A DNA stretch of 25,045 nucleotides, taken from an uncultured Christensenella sp. GTDB lineage: Bacteria > Bacillota > Clostridia > Christensenellales > UBA3700. Shown here one piece after another: positions 14,775-21,920 of the stretch (positions are counted from its first letter, which is position 1; each line of letters begins with the position of its first letter). The notes under the pieces were generated by a model. The model saw only the letters and a program-made list of their open reading frames with translations, did not search any database and was not told the origin of the DNA. The position numbers and the translations under genes were made by a program. The stretch spans positions 1 to 25,045 of the forward strand of contig CAJTVJ010000024.1 in NCBI GenBank assembly GCA_910579785.1, in the 5' to 3' direction.

Positions 14775-15530
14775 TCACAACCTCATAAAGAATCCGCTGG
14801 GTATTCCAAACATAAGCGCAAATAATTTGTCAAAACCGACGCATACCAATCTAATCAAATAAGACAGTATGTCGAGTTGAGGTATAAATCTGCCAAGGAA
14901 AAAAGTCACCAGCACGAAAATCAGCATGACTTGCGCGCCGTACTTGTACATAAAATTGACGTATCTGTTGTTGGGCTTTGCAAGCGTCTCAACAACCCTA
15001 AATCCGTCCAAAGGATATATTGGCAGCAAGTTGAACACCATAAGAGAGAAATTCAACATTGCAAGCATACTGAATAGATAATAGAAAAACAATATAGCAT
15101 ACGTCGACGGACTGTCTATATCATAGACTCCGCCCGTCACTTTCATAATCACAGCCAAAAACAGCAGGCTTATTATTCCCACAATGAGATTGAAAGTCAC
15201 GCCGGCAAGCGCGGTAAACGTCATTGACTTTTTATAACTCTTAAAGTTTCTTGGGTCTATAGGCACAGGTTTTGCCCAGCCGAATCCCACGCACAGCATC
15301 ATCAAAAGTCCCACCAAATCAAAATGCTTGACAGGATTTGGCGAAAGTCTTCCCAAAAACTTAGCAGTCTTATCTCCATTCCAAAGAGCAACGTAGCCGT
15401 GCGCCAACTCATGACCTATGATGGCGATAAGCATTGCAATCAAATACGCAAATACGACCAAAAGCGCCATTCCGAATCCCAGCGCCTGTATAGTGCTATC
15501 ATTTGCTATATTTATTATCAAAGATATCAT
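14775..15530 (-). CDS. Site-2 protease family (M50) zinc metalloprotease
   Basis: This 251-residue integral membrane protease has six or so helices. The zinc motif HELAH is in IAIIGHELAHGYVALWNGD, and the second-ligand motif is NLLPIYPLDGFR, both typical of the small YwhC/FtsH-like M50 group commonly placed before scpA in Firmicutes. The ATG at 15530 is chosen because AGGAG ends five bases upstream; a longer reading to 15554 has no such site. A strong promoter lies about 75 bases upstream, and scpA begins four bases after the stop. The substrate is unknown. Confidence 0.9.
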   Translation of the reverse strand: MISLIINIANDSTIQALGFGMALLVVFAYLIAMLIAIIGHELAHGYVALWNGDKTAKFLGRLSPNPVKHFDLVGLLMMLCVGFGWAKPVPIDPRNFKSYKKSMTFTALAGVTFNLIVGIISLLFLAVIMKVTGGVYDIDSPSTYAILFFYYLFSMLAMLNFSLMVFNLLPIYPLDGFRVVETLAKPNNRYVNFMYKYGAQVMLIFVLVTFFLGRFIPQLDILSYLIRLVCVGFDKLFALMFGIPSGFFMRL

Positions 15531-15604
15531 TATTGCTCCTACTGCATACAACAAATCGCTTTATACGTCACGATTTTAGCTGATACACATAATTTTACAT
15601 ATAT

Positions 15605-15633
15605 ATTATAATAAATATTAGCCTAATAGTCAA
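15605..15633 (-). promoter_or_regulatory. Promoter of M50 protease-scpAB operon
   Basis: On the minus strand TTGACT (15633-15628) and a perfect TATAAT (15610-15605) are 17 bases apart, about 75 bases before the M50 start. This is near-consensus and gives a 5' leader of about 65 bases. Confidence 0.8.
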
Positions 15634-15710
15634 TGATATACCTTGATTTTGACATTGATTTTAAGCAAAGTATAGGTTTTCTTTACTTTATTTAATAGAA
15701 AAAAGATATA

Positions 15711-15742
15711 ATGGACGGTTTCTTTTTTAAGATCCCGTCCAT
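15711..15742 (-). terminator. Terminator after dacA
   Basis: ATGGACGG and CCGTCCAT form an eight-base stem whose interior contains a further TCTT/AAGA stem around four A residues. On the minus strand TATATCTTTTTT follows. It lies about 60 bases past the dacA stop. The rest of the 15555-15803 gap holds the M50 promoter and no gene that I can see. Confidence 0.7.
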
Positions 15743-15803
15743 ATTTATATTCTCACCGCAATATTTTTATAAATACGGCAGTGTCGGCATATACCTTAAT
15801 ATA

Positions 15804-16970
15804 TTACCACTCGCCCGTCACGCCCTTTAAAATATCAAGGAAAGTGGACTTTCTCGCATCCTGCATAGCTATCAATTCGACAGTGTGTTCTTTGCCGTCT
15901 ATCATATACGTCGCCACTCCTATGACGTCGCCTTTCTTTATCGGAGCTTTGACTTCGCTCGGCAACACTATCTGCAAATCCTCCGCGCTTGCGCCTACTT
16001 GCGAAAACTTGGTTATATCTCCTCCGCAAGCAACTTCGATAGACTTGATAGGAGACTTCTTGACGTTGACGCTGCCAAGTACGTCGCCTTGCTTATAATA
16101 AACCTTGTTGACATAGTTGGCAAACGAATAGTCAAACATAGCTCTTACCTGATTAAATCTCGATTTACTGTCGCTGCCGCCTACTATCGTGGCGACAACC
16201 TTCATACCGTTGCGCTCTGCGCACGCAGACAGACAATGTCCTGCCTTGTCGGTATATCCCGTCTTGCCGCCGATACAGCCGCTGTATTGTTTAAGAAGTT
16301 TGTTGGTATTGACAAACTGCGTTATTCTGCCCGACGGATGCTTGTAATCTTCCATCCATATGCTTGCGTATTGAAAATACTTGGGATGTGACATAAGACT
16401 TCTCGTCATAATATTGACGTCCTTTGCAGTAGAATACTGCTCGCTTTCGCTCGGCAATCCCGTACAGTTGGCAAATTTGGTGTTGACCATGCCAAGCTCG
16501 GCTGCCTTATCGTTCATCTTTGCGACAAAGGCGTCGACGCTGCCGCTCAATCTTTCCGCCATTGCGTACGACGCGTCGTTGGCAGACACAACTATTATGC
16601 CTTTTATTAAATCGCTGACGCTATACTGTGCGCCTGCATCCAAAAACATCTGACTTCCGCCCATTGCGCTGGCTTCTTTTGATATCGTTATCATCTCATC
16701 ATACGACAACTTACCTTCGTCTATCGCGTCGAAAATCAAGTTGGCAGTCATGATCTTGACCATACTTGCAATCTCGTGCTTGGCGTCGGCATTGTGCTGA
16801 TACAACACCTCGCCGGTATTATACTCGCTCAAATATTCTCCAAAGCCGCTTGCCTGCAAACTATGTCCTGCCATCGTCTGACTTGACGCACCTGCGCTCA
16901 TACCCATCGGGAAAATCACAAGCAGCGACAACGCCAGCAATACGATCGGCAATAAAATCTTCTTGTTCAT
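15804..16970 (-). CDS. dacA: D-alanyl-D-alanine carboxypeptidase (DacA/PBP5 type)
   Basis: This second low-molecular-weight penicillin-binding protein in the window has 388 residues. An N-terminal signal peptide (KKILLPIVLLALSLLVIF, ending near AGASS) sends it outside. Catalytic motifs are S69-M-V-K72, SAN (129-131) and KTG (236-238). A PBP5-like C-terminal beta domain follows, ending LLKG-free at KGVTGEW. The ATG at 16970 has AGAGGAG five bases upstream; five extra in-frame codons upstream are rejected for lack of such a site. It stands alone between its own terminator and a divergent Spo0A_C gene. It shares motif layout with the DacF-like protein but differs in the anchoring region and motif two (SAN versus SGN). 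Confidence 0.92.
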   Translation of the reverse strand: MNKKILLPIVLLALSLLVIFPMGMSAGASSQTMAGHSLQASGFGEYLSEYNTGEVLYQHNADAKHEIASMVKIMTANLIFDAIDEGKLSYDEMITISKEASAMGGSQMFLDAGAQYSVSDLIKGIIVVSANDASYAMAERLSGSVDAFVAKMNDKAAELGMVNTKFANCTGLPSESEQYSTAKDVNIMTRSLMSHPKYFQYASIWMEDYKHPSGRITQFVNTNKLLKQYSGCIGGKTGYTDKAGHCLSACAERNGMKVVATIVGGSDSKSRFNQVRAMFDYSFANYVNKVYYKQGDVLGSVNVKKSPIKSIEVACGGDITKFSQVGASAEDLQIVLPSEVKAPIKKGDVIGVATYMIDGKEHTVELIAMQDARKSTFLDILKGVTGEW

Positions 16971-17040
16971 ATTATCTCCTCTCACGTTGTTTTCTCCTAG
17001 TGTGCTGCATTGAACAATTTTTATGCCAAAATTACAATAT

Positions 17041-17069
17041 CAGACATAAAAATCTTTTGCGTTTATATT
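17041..17069 (+). promoter_or_regulatory. Possible promoter of the orphan Spo0A_C gene
   Basis: CAGACA and TATATT are 17 bases apart on the plus strand. The expected transcription start would be only about five bases before the ATG at 17081, and no ribosome-binding site precedes that ATG, so the message may be nearly leaderless. Both boxes are imperfect. Confidence 0.3.
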
Positions 17070-17080
17070 ATTATAGATAT

Positions 17081-17413
17081 ATGGAACAGAAAATATATTC
17101 TTATATGCTTTCACTTGGTCTGCGCCCTCACTGCCGCGGATTTAAATATATATTTGACCTAGCAAATCTCTATGCCTGCGGAGAGGAAATTCTGCCGCTA
17201 AAATTTGTCGGATATCAGACTTTGTTAAAAAAATACGGCAAAAGCCTCAGCAATATTGACAAAAATATTCAAAACTGCATTTCCAAAGCTTGGCTCGACG
17301 GCGACGTCGATATGCTGTATGCCGAATTTGGCAACACAATAGACTCCGACAAGGGCAAACCCACTGCCAAGCAGCTTATCATGCACATCTGCAACAAAAT
17401 ATCTTCTCTGTGA
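17081..17413 (+). CDS. Stand-alone Spo0A C-terminal DNA-binding domain protein
   Basis: The 110 residues align along their whole length with the sigma-A-activating, DNA-binding C-terminal domain of the sporulation regulator Spo0A. Shared features are the initial LGLRPHCRGFKYI segment (Spo0A: IGVPAHIKGYLYL), the helix pair ending in KAWLDGDVDMLYAEFGNTI (Spo0A: VAWSRGNIDSISSLFGYTV), and KPTAKQLIMHICNKI (Spo0A: KPTNSEFIAMVADKL). There is no receiver domain and no space for one upstream: the ATG is only about 110 bases from the divergent dacA. Arginines of the Spo0A recognition helix are replaced by Asn, Lys and Gln (SNIDKNIQN), so the DNA target is probably different. No ribosome-binding site is visible. 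It is the first gene of a plus-strand pair in an otherwise minus-strand region. Alternative: a decayed paralogue, but the frame is intact. Confidence 0.8.
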   Translation: MEQKIYSYMLSLGLRPHCRGFKYIFDLANLYACGEEILPLKFVGYQTLLKKYGKSLSNIDKNIQNCISKAWLDGDVDMLYAEFGNTIDSDKGKPTAKQLIMHICNKISSL

Positions 17414-17476
17414 AATTTGTCATATATTGCGATTTTTGGCAATATAATTTGGTATAAAGCTCAAAAAGGCAATATT

Positions 17477-18088
17477 ATGGCAAAAAATTTGAAATCGTTT
17501 AAGTTCAATAAAGGGATAATAGGTCCCAGAGTAAATACATTTTTTAAAGACAACAAGATGTTTTTGATTACTTTTTTCGGACTTTATCTTTTGATATTCG
17601 GAATATCTCTCTTCATAGTCCTCAACTATGACGCGCAGCTTTCGCGTACCAATTATTATGATCTGCTATTGCAAGGCGAGTATAGCTATTTTAAAGTCAC
17701 GTTGAAGTATCTGCTCTATAATTTGCTGCTTTGTTTTTGCTCTATGATAACGTACCGAAAAAAATTCGCGTTTGCAATTATGTATTTTGTCGTGACTTTC
17801 TTGGCATACCGCTTGGCTGTAAATATCGTGGGAAGCTGGCAATGCAGTCTGCTTGTCAACGTGCTAAACGCCGCGCTGTTTTATTTTGCGATCTATACGG
17901 TATTCGTAATTTCAATCGTATTGATAGTCTCTTATATCAACACCAATTACCTATACTGCAACGACAGATGTCCGACCACGCTCAAAAGCATACTAAAATT
18001 TTCGCTTATCACTTTTGCCGCAACGTCGGTGTGCATCATGGTATTTACAGTTATATTGCCCCTGCTGCTCAGCAAAATACTCTTTTGA
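17477..18088 (+). CDS. Five-helix membrane protein, SpoIIM-like topology
   Basis: A 203-residue protein I cannot assign from motifs. It has a basic 28-residue N-terminus, helix 1 (MFLITFFGLYLLIFGISLFIV), an external loop of about 40 residues, three central helices and a final helix near the C-terminus (FAATSVCIMVFTVILPLLL). Size and spacing of helices resemble SpoIIM (stage II sporulation protein M, about 214 residues), but sequence similarity is faint. The ATG at 17477 is preferred over 17417 because AAAGG precedes it. It follows the orphan Spo0A_C gene by 63 bases on the same strand, so the two may work together. Family assignment is inference. Confidence 0.6.
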   Translation: MAKNLKSFKFNKGIIGPRVNTFFKDNKMFLITFFGLYLLIFGISLFIVLNYDAQLSRTNYYDLLLQGEYSYFKVTLKYLLYNLLLCFCSMITYRKKFAFAIMYFVVTFLAYRLAVNIVGSWQCSLLVNVLNAALFYFAIYTVFVISIVLIVSYINTNYLYCNDRCPTTLKSILKFSLITFAATSVCIMVFTVILPLLLSKILF

Positions 18089-18119
18089 TAAACTTATAAA
18101 TATAAAATAGGAAAAGAAA

Positions 18120-18145
18120 AAAGGAACGCCGTCAAGCGTTCCTTT
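18120..18145 (-). terminator. Intrinsic terminator after rny
   Basis: A ten-base stem (AAAGGAACGC/GCGTTCCTTT) with a six-base loop is followed on the minus strand by TTTTTTCTTTTCC. It lies about 7 bases past the rny stop and between convergent genes. The plus-strand side has only TTT, so it may also work weakly for the membrane-protein gene. Confidence 0.88.
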
Positions 18146-18151
18146 AAAAGA

Positions 18152-19768
18152 TTACTTTGCGTATTCGACTTGTCTGACTTCTCGAATGACGTTGACTTTG
18201 ATTTGTCCCGGATATTCAAGCTCTGCTTCGATTTTCTTAGCGATCTCTTTTGCCATAAAGGTGGTAGCTTCGTCGTTGACTACCTCCGGTTTGACTATTA
18301 CTCTTATCTCTCTGCCTGCCTGAATAGCATAAGACTGTTCTACGCCGTCAAAGGAATTTGCAACTCCTTCAAGCTTTTCGAGTCTCTTGACATAGTTTTC
18401 AAGAGATTCTCTTCTCGCACCAGGCCTTGCGCCCGAAATCGAGTCTGCCGCCTGTACGATTATAGCTTCCAAAGTCTGCGGCTCTACGTCGCCGTGGTGA
18501 GCTTCTATTGCATGTATTACGTTGCGTTGTTCCTTAAACTTCTTGGCTATCTCTACGCCGATACTTACGTGCGTGCCCTCTACTTCATGGTCGACTGCCT
18601 TACCAATATCGTGCAGCAATCCCGCTCTCTTTGCGACTTTGACGTCCGCGCCTAGCTCAGCCGCCATCATACCTGCCAAATAGCTCACTTCCAACGAGTG
18701 TTTGAGCACGTTCTGTCCGTAGCTTGTACGGTACTTCAATCTGCCGAGTAATTTGATAATCTCAGGATGCAGACTGTGGATATTTGCTTCAAATGCGGCA
18801 TTTTCGCCTGCCTCTTTCATTTGCTGCTCTATCTCTCTCTTTACCTTCTCGACAGTCTCTTCTATCTTAGCAGGGTGTATTCTTCCGTCGCTGACCAATC
18901 TTTCGATAGTCAACTTGGCAATCTCCCTTCTCACAGGATCAAATCCCGACACCGTAACTACGTCCGGGGTGTCGTCGATTATCAAATCAACGCCCGTCGA
19001 ATTCTCTATCGCTCTTATGTTTCTTCCCACTCTGCCTATGAGTCTGCCCTTCATATCCTCGCCAGGCAGCTGCACGACCGACACAGCGATTTCCGACGCG
19101 TGATCCGCCGCGCATCTTTGAATAGCAAGTCCGACGATGTTCTTTGCCTTCTTGTCAGCCTCGTCTTTTGCCTTCTGCTCGATTTCCTTAGCTTTGACAA
19201 CGGCGTCTCTCTTAGCCTCGTCGATAAGCTCGTCCATAAGAATCTGCTTTGCTTCGTCCTGAGTGAGCTTTGCAACCTTTTCGAGTTCTGCAAGCATTTT
19301 GGTATGAGCGTTTTGCAACTCTTGCTCTATCTCGTCAAGTTCTCTTTCTTTGTTTTCTAACTGCTTTTTCTTATCGTCAATAGCATCCGACTTTTTGTCG
19401 ATAGCCATCTCTCTTTTGATGAGCTGATCCTCTCTCTGAGCGACTCTCTGTTCGCTTCTGGCTATCTCCGCCTTTTGCTCTCTTGACTGATTTTCCAGCT
19501 CCTTACGGAGCCTGTGCTGTTCTTCTTTTGCTTCGTTTTTTGCTTCCTTGAGATACGTCTTGGATTCTTCGCGAGCTTCTTTTTTCATCTTCTCGCACTC
19601 TTCTTTGACGCCACCGACAGTTTTCTTTGCATACGACTTATATATCAAGACGCCAATGCCGATACCGCCGCCTATCGCTATGATAGCGGTAAATACCAAT
19701 CCAAGCGCCCAGCCTACATTCGCATTAACCCCAAGGAGAAAATCAAAGCAATTCATACTGAATTTCAT
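18152..19768 (-). CDS. rny: Ribonuclease Y
   Basis: RNase Y is the membrane-anchored endoribonuclease that starts mRNA decay in Firmicutes. It has 538 residues. One N-terminal helix (about 18-43), a long Glu/Lys-rich coiled coil (about 50-200), a KH domain with GRLIGRVGRNIRAIE (about 235-250), and an HD domain with the metal motif LLHDIGKA, followed by the conserved AADSISGARPGARRE. The KH loop reads GRVGRN where most relatives have GREGRN. AGGAGG is five bases before the ATG. It has its own promoter and terminator, and follows recA, the common Clostridia order. Confidence 0.96.
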   Translation of the reverse strand: MKFSMNCFDFLLGVNANVGWALGLVFTAIIAIGGGIGIGVLIYKSYAKKTVGGVKEECEKMKKEAREESKTYLKEAKNEAKEEQHRLRKELENQSREQKAEIARSEQRVAQREDQLIKREMAIDKKSDAIDDKKKQLENKERELDEIEQELQNAHTKMLAELEKVAKLTQDEAKQILMDELIDEAKRDAVVKAKEIEQKAKDEADKKAKNIVGLAIQRCAADHASEIAVSVVQLPGEDMKGRLIGRVGRNIRAIENSTGVDLIIDDTPDVVTVSGFDPVRREIAKLTIERLVSDGRIHPAKIEETVEKVKREIEQQMKEAGENAAFEANIHSLHPEIIKLLGRLKYRTSYGQNVLKHSLEVSYLAGMMAAELGADVKVAKRAGLLHDIGKAVDHEVEGTHVSIGVEIAKKFKEQRNVIHAIEAHHGDVEPQTLEAIIVQAADSISGARPGARRESLENYVKRLEKLEGVANSFDGVEQSYAIQAGREIRVIVKPEVVNDEATTFMAKEIAKKIEAELEYPGQIKVNVIREVRQVEYAK

Positions 19769-19823
19769 CTTTGCCTCCTATATTAAATTGTTAAGTTTCA
19801 ACATAAAAAATTTATGCAATTAA

Positions 19824-19853
19824 ATTATACCGCACAAACTTATATAAAGTCAA
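19824..19853 (-). promoter_or_regulatory. Promoter of rny
   Basis: On the minus strand TTGACT (19853-19848) and a perfect TATAAT (19829-19824) are 18 bases apart, about 55 bases before the rny ATG. Confidence 0.75.
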
Positions 19854-20136
19854 TAATATTATATTGAATATTATTATAATATTTTTAAATTTTATAATGT
19901 ATAGTTAGTAAGAATTAAAATATATACAATATATTGGATATGGAGAATAGATTATACACAATGCCGCCGACATGCTATGCTTTTATTTGCCTTGTGCGCC
20001 CTTTGTCATTAAAAACTTTTCTTTCGCTTGATTATAGCTTTCTGCAATGGATTGTTTAACTATTCAAAATTCTCTCGCTTAAAGTAAGCGCGCATATCCA
20101 ATTCATTTAATCTTATTTGCTATAATTAAATACAAA
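19854..20136. other. Gene-free recA-rny spacer
   Basis: An unusually long spacer for this compact region. The first 100 bases are almost pure A/T. The rest is more balanced and has a small perfect hairpin, CGCTTA-AAG-TAAGCG (20076-20090). On the minus strand a short uninterrupted frame (about 20060-19983) ends AKEKFLMTKGAQGK; it has no good start and no ribosome-binding site. Since recX often sits between recA and rny, this may be the last trace of a lost gene, but the evidence is thin. No RNA gene recognised. Confidence 0.35.
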
Positions 20137-20158
20137 GCGGACAAGTCTCCCCGTCCGC
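20137..20158 (-). terminator. Terminator after recA
   Basis: A six-base GC stem (GCGGAC/GTCCGC) with a ten-base loop lies 11 bases past the recA stop and is followed on the minus strand by TTTGTATTTAATT. Confidence 0.65.
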
Positions 20159-20168
20159 CGATATGTAC

Positions 20169-21185
20169 TTATTCTTCCTGAGCCTTTTGCATTATCTTTG
20201 CTCTTATCTCTTGCGCAACTTCCGGATTGTCTTCAAGATATTGAATGGTCTTTTCTCTGCCTTGACCGATCTTTTCGTCATTGTAGCTTATCCAAGAACC
20301 GCTCTTTTTGAGTACGTCAACCGCGACGCCCATATCCACAAGACAGCCGTTGGCAGATATGCCCTTGCCGAAGATAATATCAAATTCAGCAGTCTTGAAA
20401 GGAGGCGCAACCTTATTCTTCACGACCTTTGCCTTGGCTCTGCTGCCTACAAAATCGCTTCCGTCTTTGATAGCGTCACCCTTGCGTACCTCTATTCTTA
20501 TACTCGAATAGAATTTCAGCGCCTTACCGCCGGGAGTGACCTCGGGGTTGCCGAACATAACGCCGACTTTCTCTCTCAACTGATTGATAAATATTACGCA
20601 AGTCTTGGTCTTGTTGATTACCGCAGTCAACTTACGCATTGCCTGCGACATAAGTCTTGCCTGCAAACCTATGACGGACTGTCCCATTTCGCCCTCTATC
20701 TCCGCCTTTGGCGTCAATGCCGCAACCGAGTCAACGACGATAATATCCATCGCATTAGTCCTAACCATAGTGTCAAGAATGTCCAAAGCCTGCTCTCCGC
20801 TGTCAGGTTGGCTGACGTATAAGTCCTTTACGTTGACCCCTAGTTTTTCCGCATAAATAGGGTCGAGAGCATGCTCTGCGTCGATAAACGCTGCCATACC
20901 GCCCTCCTTTTGACAGGAAGCGACCGCATGCAATGCGACAGTCGTCTTACCCGACGATTCAGGTCCGTATATCTCGACGATCCTGCCCTTTGGCAAACCG
21001 CCTACGCCCAAAGCCATATCCAACGTCAGACATCCCGTGCTTATCACGTCGACGGGCTCTATCTCCTTGTCGCCAAGTCTGATTATAGATCCCTTGCCGT
21101 ATTGCTTTTCGATTTTTGCAATCGCCTCCGCCACAAGCTCTGACTTTTCTTTTTCTGCCGATTTCTTATCTTTGTCCTTTTCCAT
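20169..21185 (-). CDS. recA: Recombinase A
   Basis: RecA forms ATP-dependent filaments on single-stranded DNA for homologous recombination and SOS induction. The protein is 338 residues, normal length. Walker A GPESSGKT is at 74-81, Walker B DIIVVDSVAAL, loop L1 EIEGEMGQS and loop L2 region FINQLREKVGVMFGNPEVTPGG are all present. The C-terminal tail is short and only mildly acidic (KIMQKAQEE). The N-terminus has a lysine/glutamate-rich extension of about 12 residues. GAGGT precedes the ATG, 11 bases after the cinA stop. No SOS box is visible because the gene has no promoter of its own nearby; it is probably transcribed from upstream of rimO/pgsA or ftsK. Confidence 0.98.
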   Translation of the reverse strand: MEKDKDKKSAEKEKSELVAEAIAKIEKQYGKGSIIRLGDKEIEPVDVISTGCLTLDMALGVGGLPKGRIVEIYGPESSGKTTVALHAVASCQKEGGMAAFIDAEHALDPIYAEKLGVNVKDLYVSQPDSGEQALDILDTMVRTNAMDIIVVDSVAALTPKAEIEGEMGQSVIGLQARLMSQAMRKLTAVINKTKTCVIFINQLREKVGVMFGNPEVTPGGKALKFYSSIRIEVRKGDAIKDGSDFVGSRAKAKVVKNKVAPPFKTAEFDIIFGKGISANGCLVDMGVAVDVLKKSGSWISYNDEKIGQGREKTIQYLEDNPEVAQEIRAKIMQKAQEE

Positions 21186-21196
21186 CTGTTACCTCA

Positions 21197-21904
21197 TCAA
21201 AGTTCTTTTATATTTTTAAGCGCCAAATACAGTGCAGTATTTGTCACACACTTTCTTATTTCGTTTCTGTCTTCACAATAAAACGTGTCATATACGTCGA
21301 TACCGTATCTATTTCCTATGCCTATATAGGACAGTCCGACGGGAGTGTCATACTCGTCGCTAGAAGGTCCTGCGCAACCTGTCGTCGCAATGGCAAGATC
21401 AATCTCGTTGTTTTGCAAAAGTCCCTGCACCATTTCTCTTGCGACCTCTTCGCTGACGACTCCCGACTCTTCGATCGTCGCCAATTTGACGTGCAGTCTC
21501 CTCACCTTAGAGGCGGCGTCGTAGGTGACAAAGCCTTCGTATAGCACGGCGCTCGATCCCGACACGTTGACAAGTCTTGAACAAATCATTCCGCCCGTCA
21601 AAGACTCCGCGACTGCGATTTTGGCGCCTTTGTCTCTTGCATTCTCTATCACGCACTGCTCCAACGTGGTATCGTAATTTGCATAGACGTTGCCGTCAAG
21701 CACTTCAAGTATCTCGTCCAATATTCTCTGAAATACTATGTCGCTGGTGCTTTTGTTGACAAGAGTTATCTTGCAATCGAGATTGCGCTGTTTGAATTCT
21801 AAACTCACGCCCTCTGAATCGGCAATCTTTTTGCACTTTGATACCATATCGGAATCAATATCAAAAGCCTTCAATACACAATAATTTTTGCAAGTCTCAA
21901 TCAT
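21197..21904 (-). CDS. cinA: CinA lacking its N-terminal domain (PncC amidase type)
   Basis: This 235-residue protein corresponds to the middle and C-terminal parts of CinA. Residues about 1-75 resemble the linker domain and residues 80-235 the nicotinamide-mononucleotide amidohydrolase (PncC) domain: AVAESLTGGMI, GFVTYDAASKVRRL, and GCAGPSSDEYDTPVGLSYIGI. The roughly 170-residue N-terminal MoaB-like ADP-ribose pyrophosphatase domain of full-length CinA (about 410 residues) is absent. The upstream gene rimO ends just 16 bases before, so nothing is hidden there. ATG 21904 has AGGAGG five bases upstream. Position between rimO/pgsA and recA is classical for cinA. It probably salvages NMN to NaMN for NAD recycling. 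Confidence 0.85.
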   Translation of the reverse strand: MIETCKNYCVLKAFDIDSDMVSKCKKIADSEGVSLEFKQRNLDCKITLVNKSTSDIVFQRILDEILEVLDGNVYANYDTTLEQCVIENARDKGAKIAVAESLTGGMICSRLVNVSGSSAVLYEGFVTYDAASKVRRLHVKLATIEESGVVSEEVAREMVQGLLQNNEIDLAIATTGCAGPSSDEYDTPVGLSYIGIGNRYGIDVYDTFYCEDRNEIRKCVTNTALYLALKNIKEL

Positions 21905-21920
21905 ATTCGCCTCCTTATCT

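Noticed and set aside
15692..15742. 16-codon frame starting MDGILKKK on the minus strand
   Set aside because: It coincides with the two arms of the dacA terminator hairpin; there is no ribosome-binding site.
19983..20060. Short minus-strand peptide ending FLMTKGAQGK as a gene
   Set aside because: No start codon with ribosome-binding site and an upstream stop; kept only as a possible remnant.
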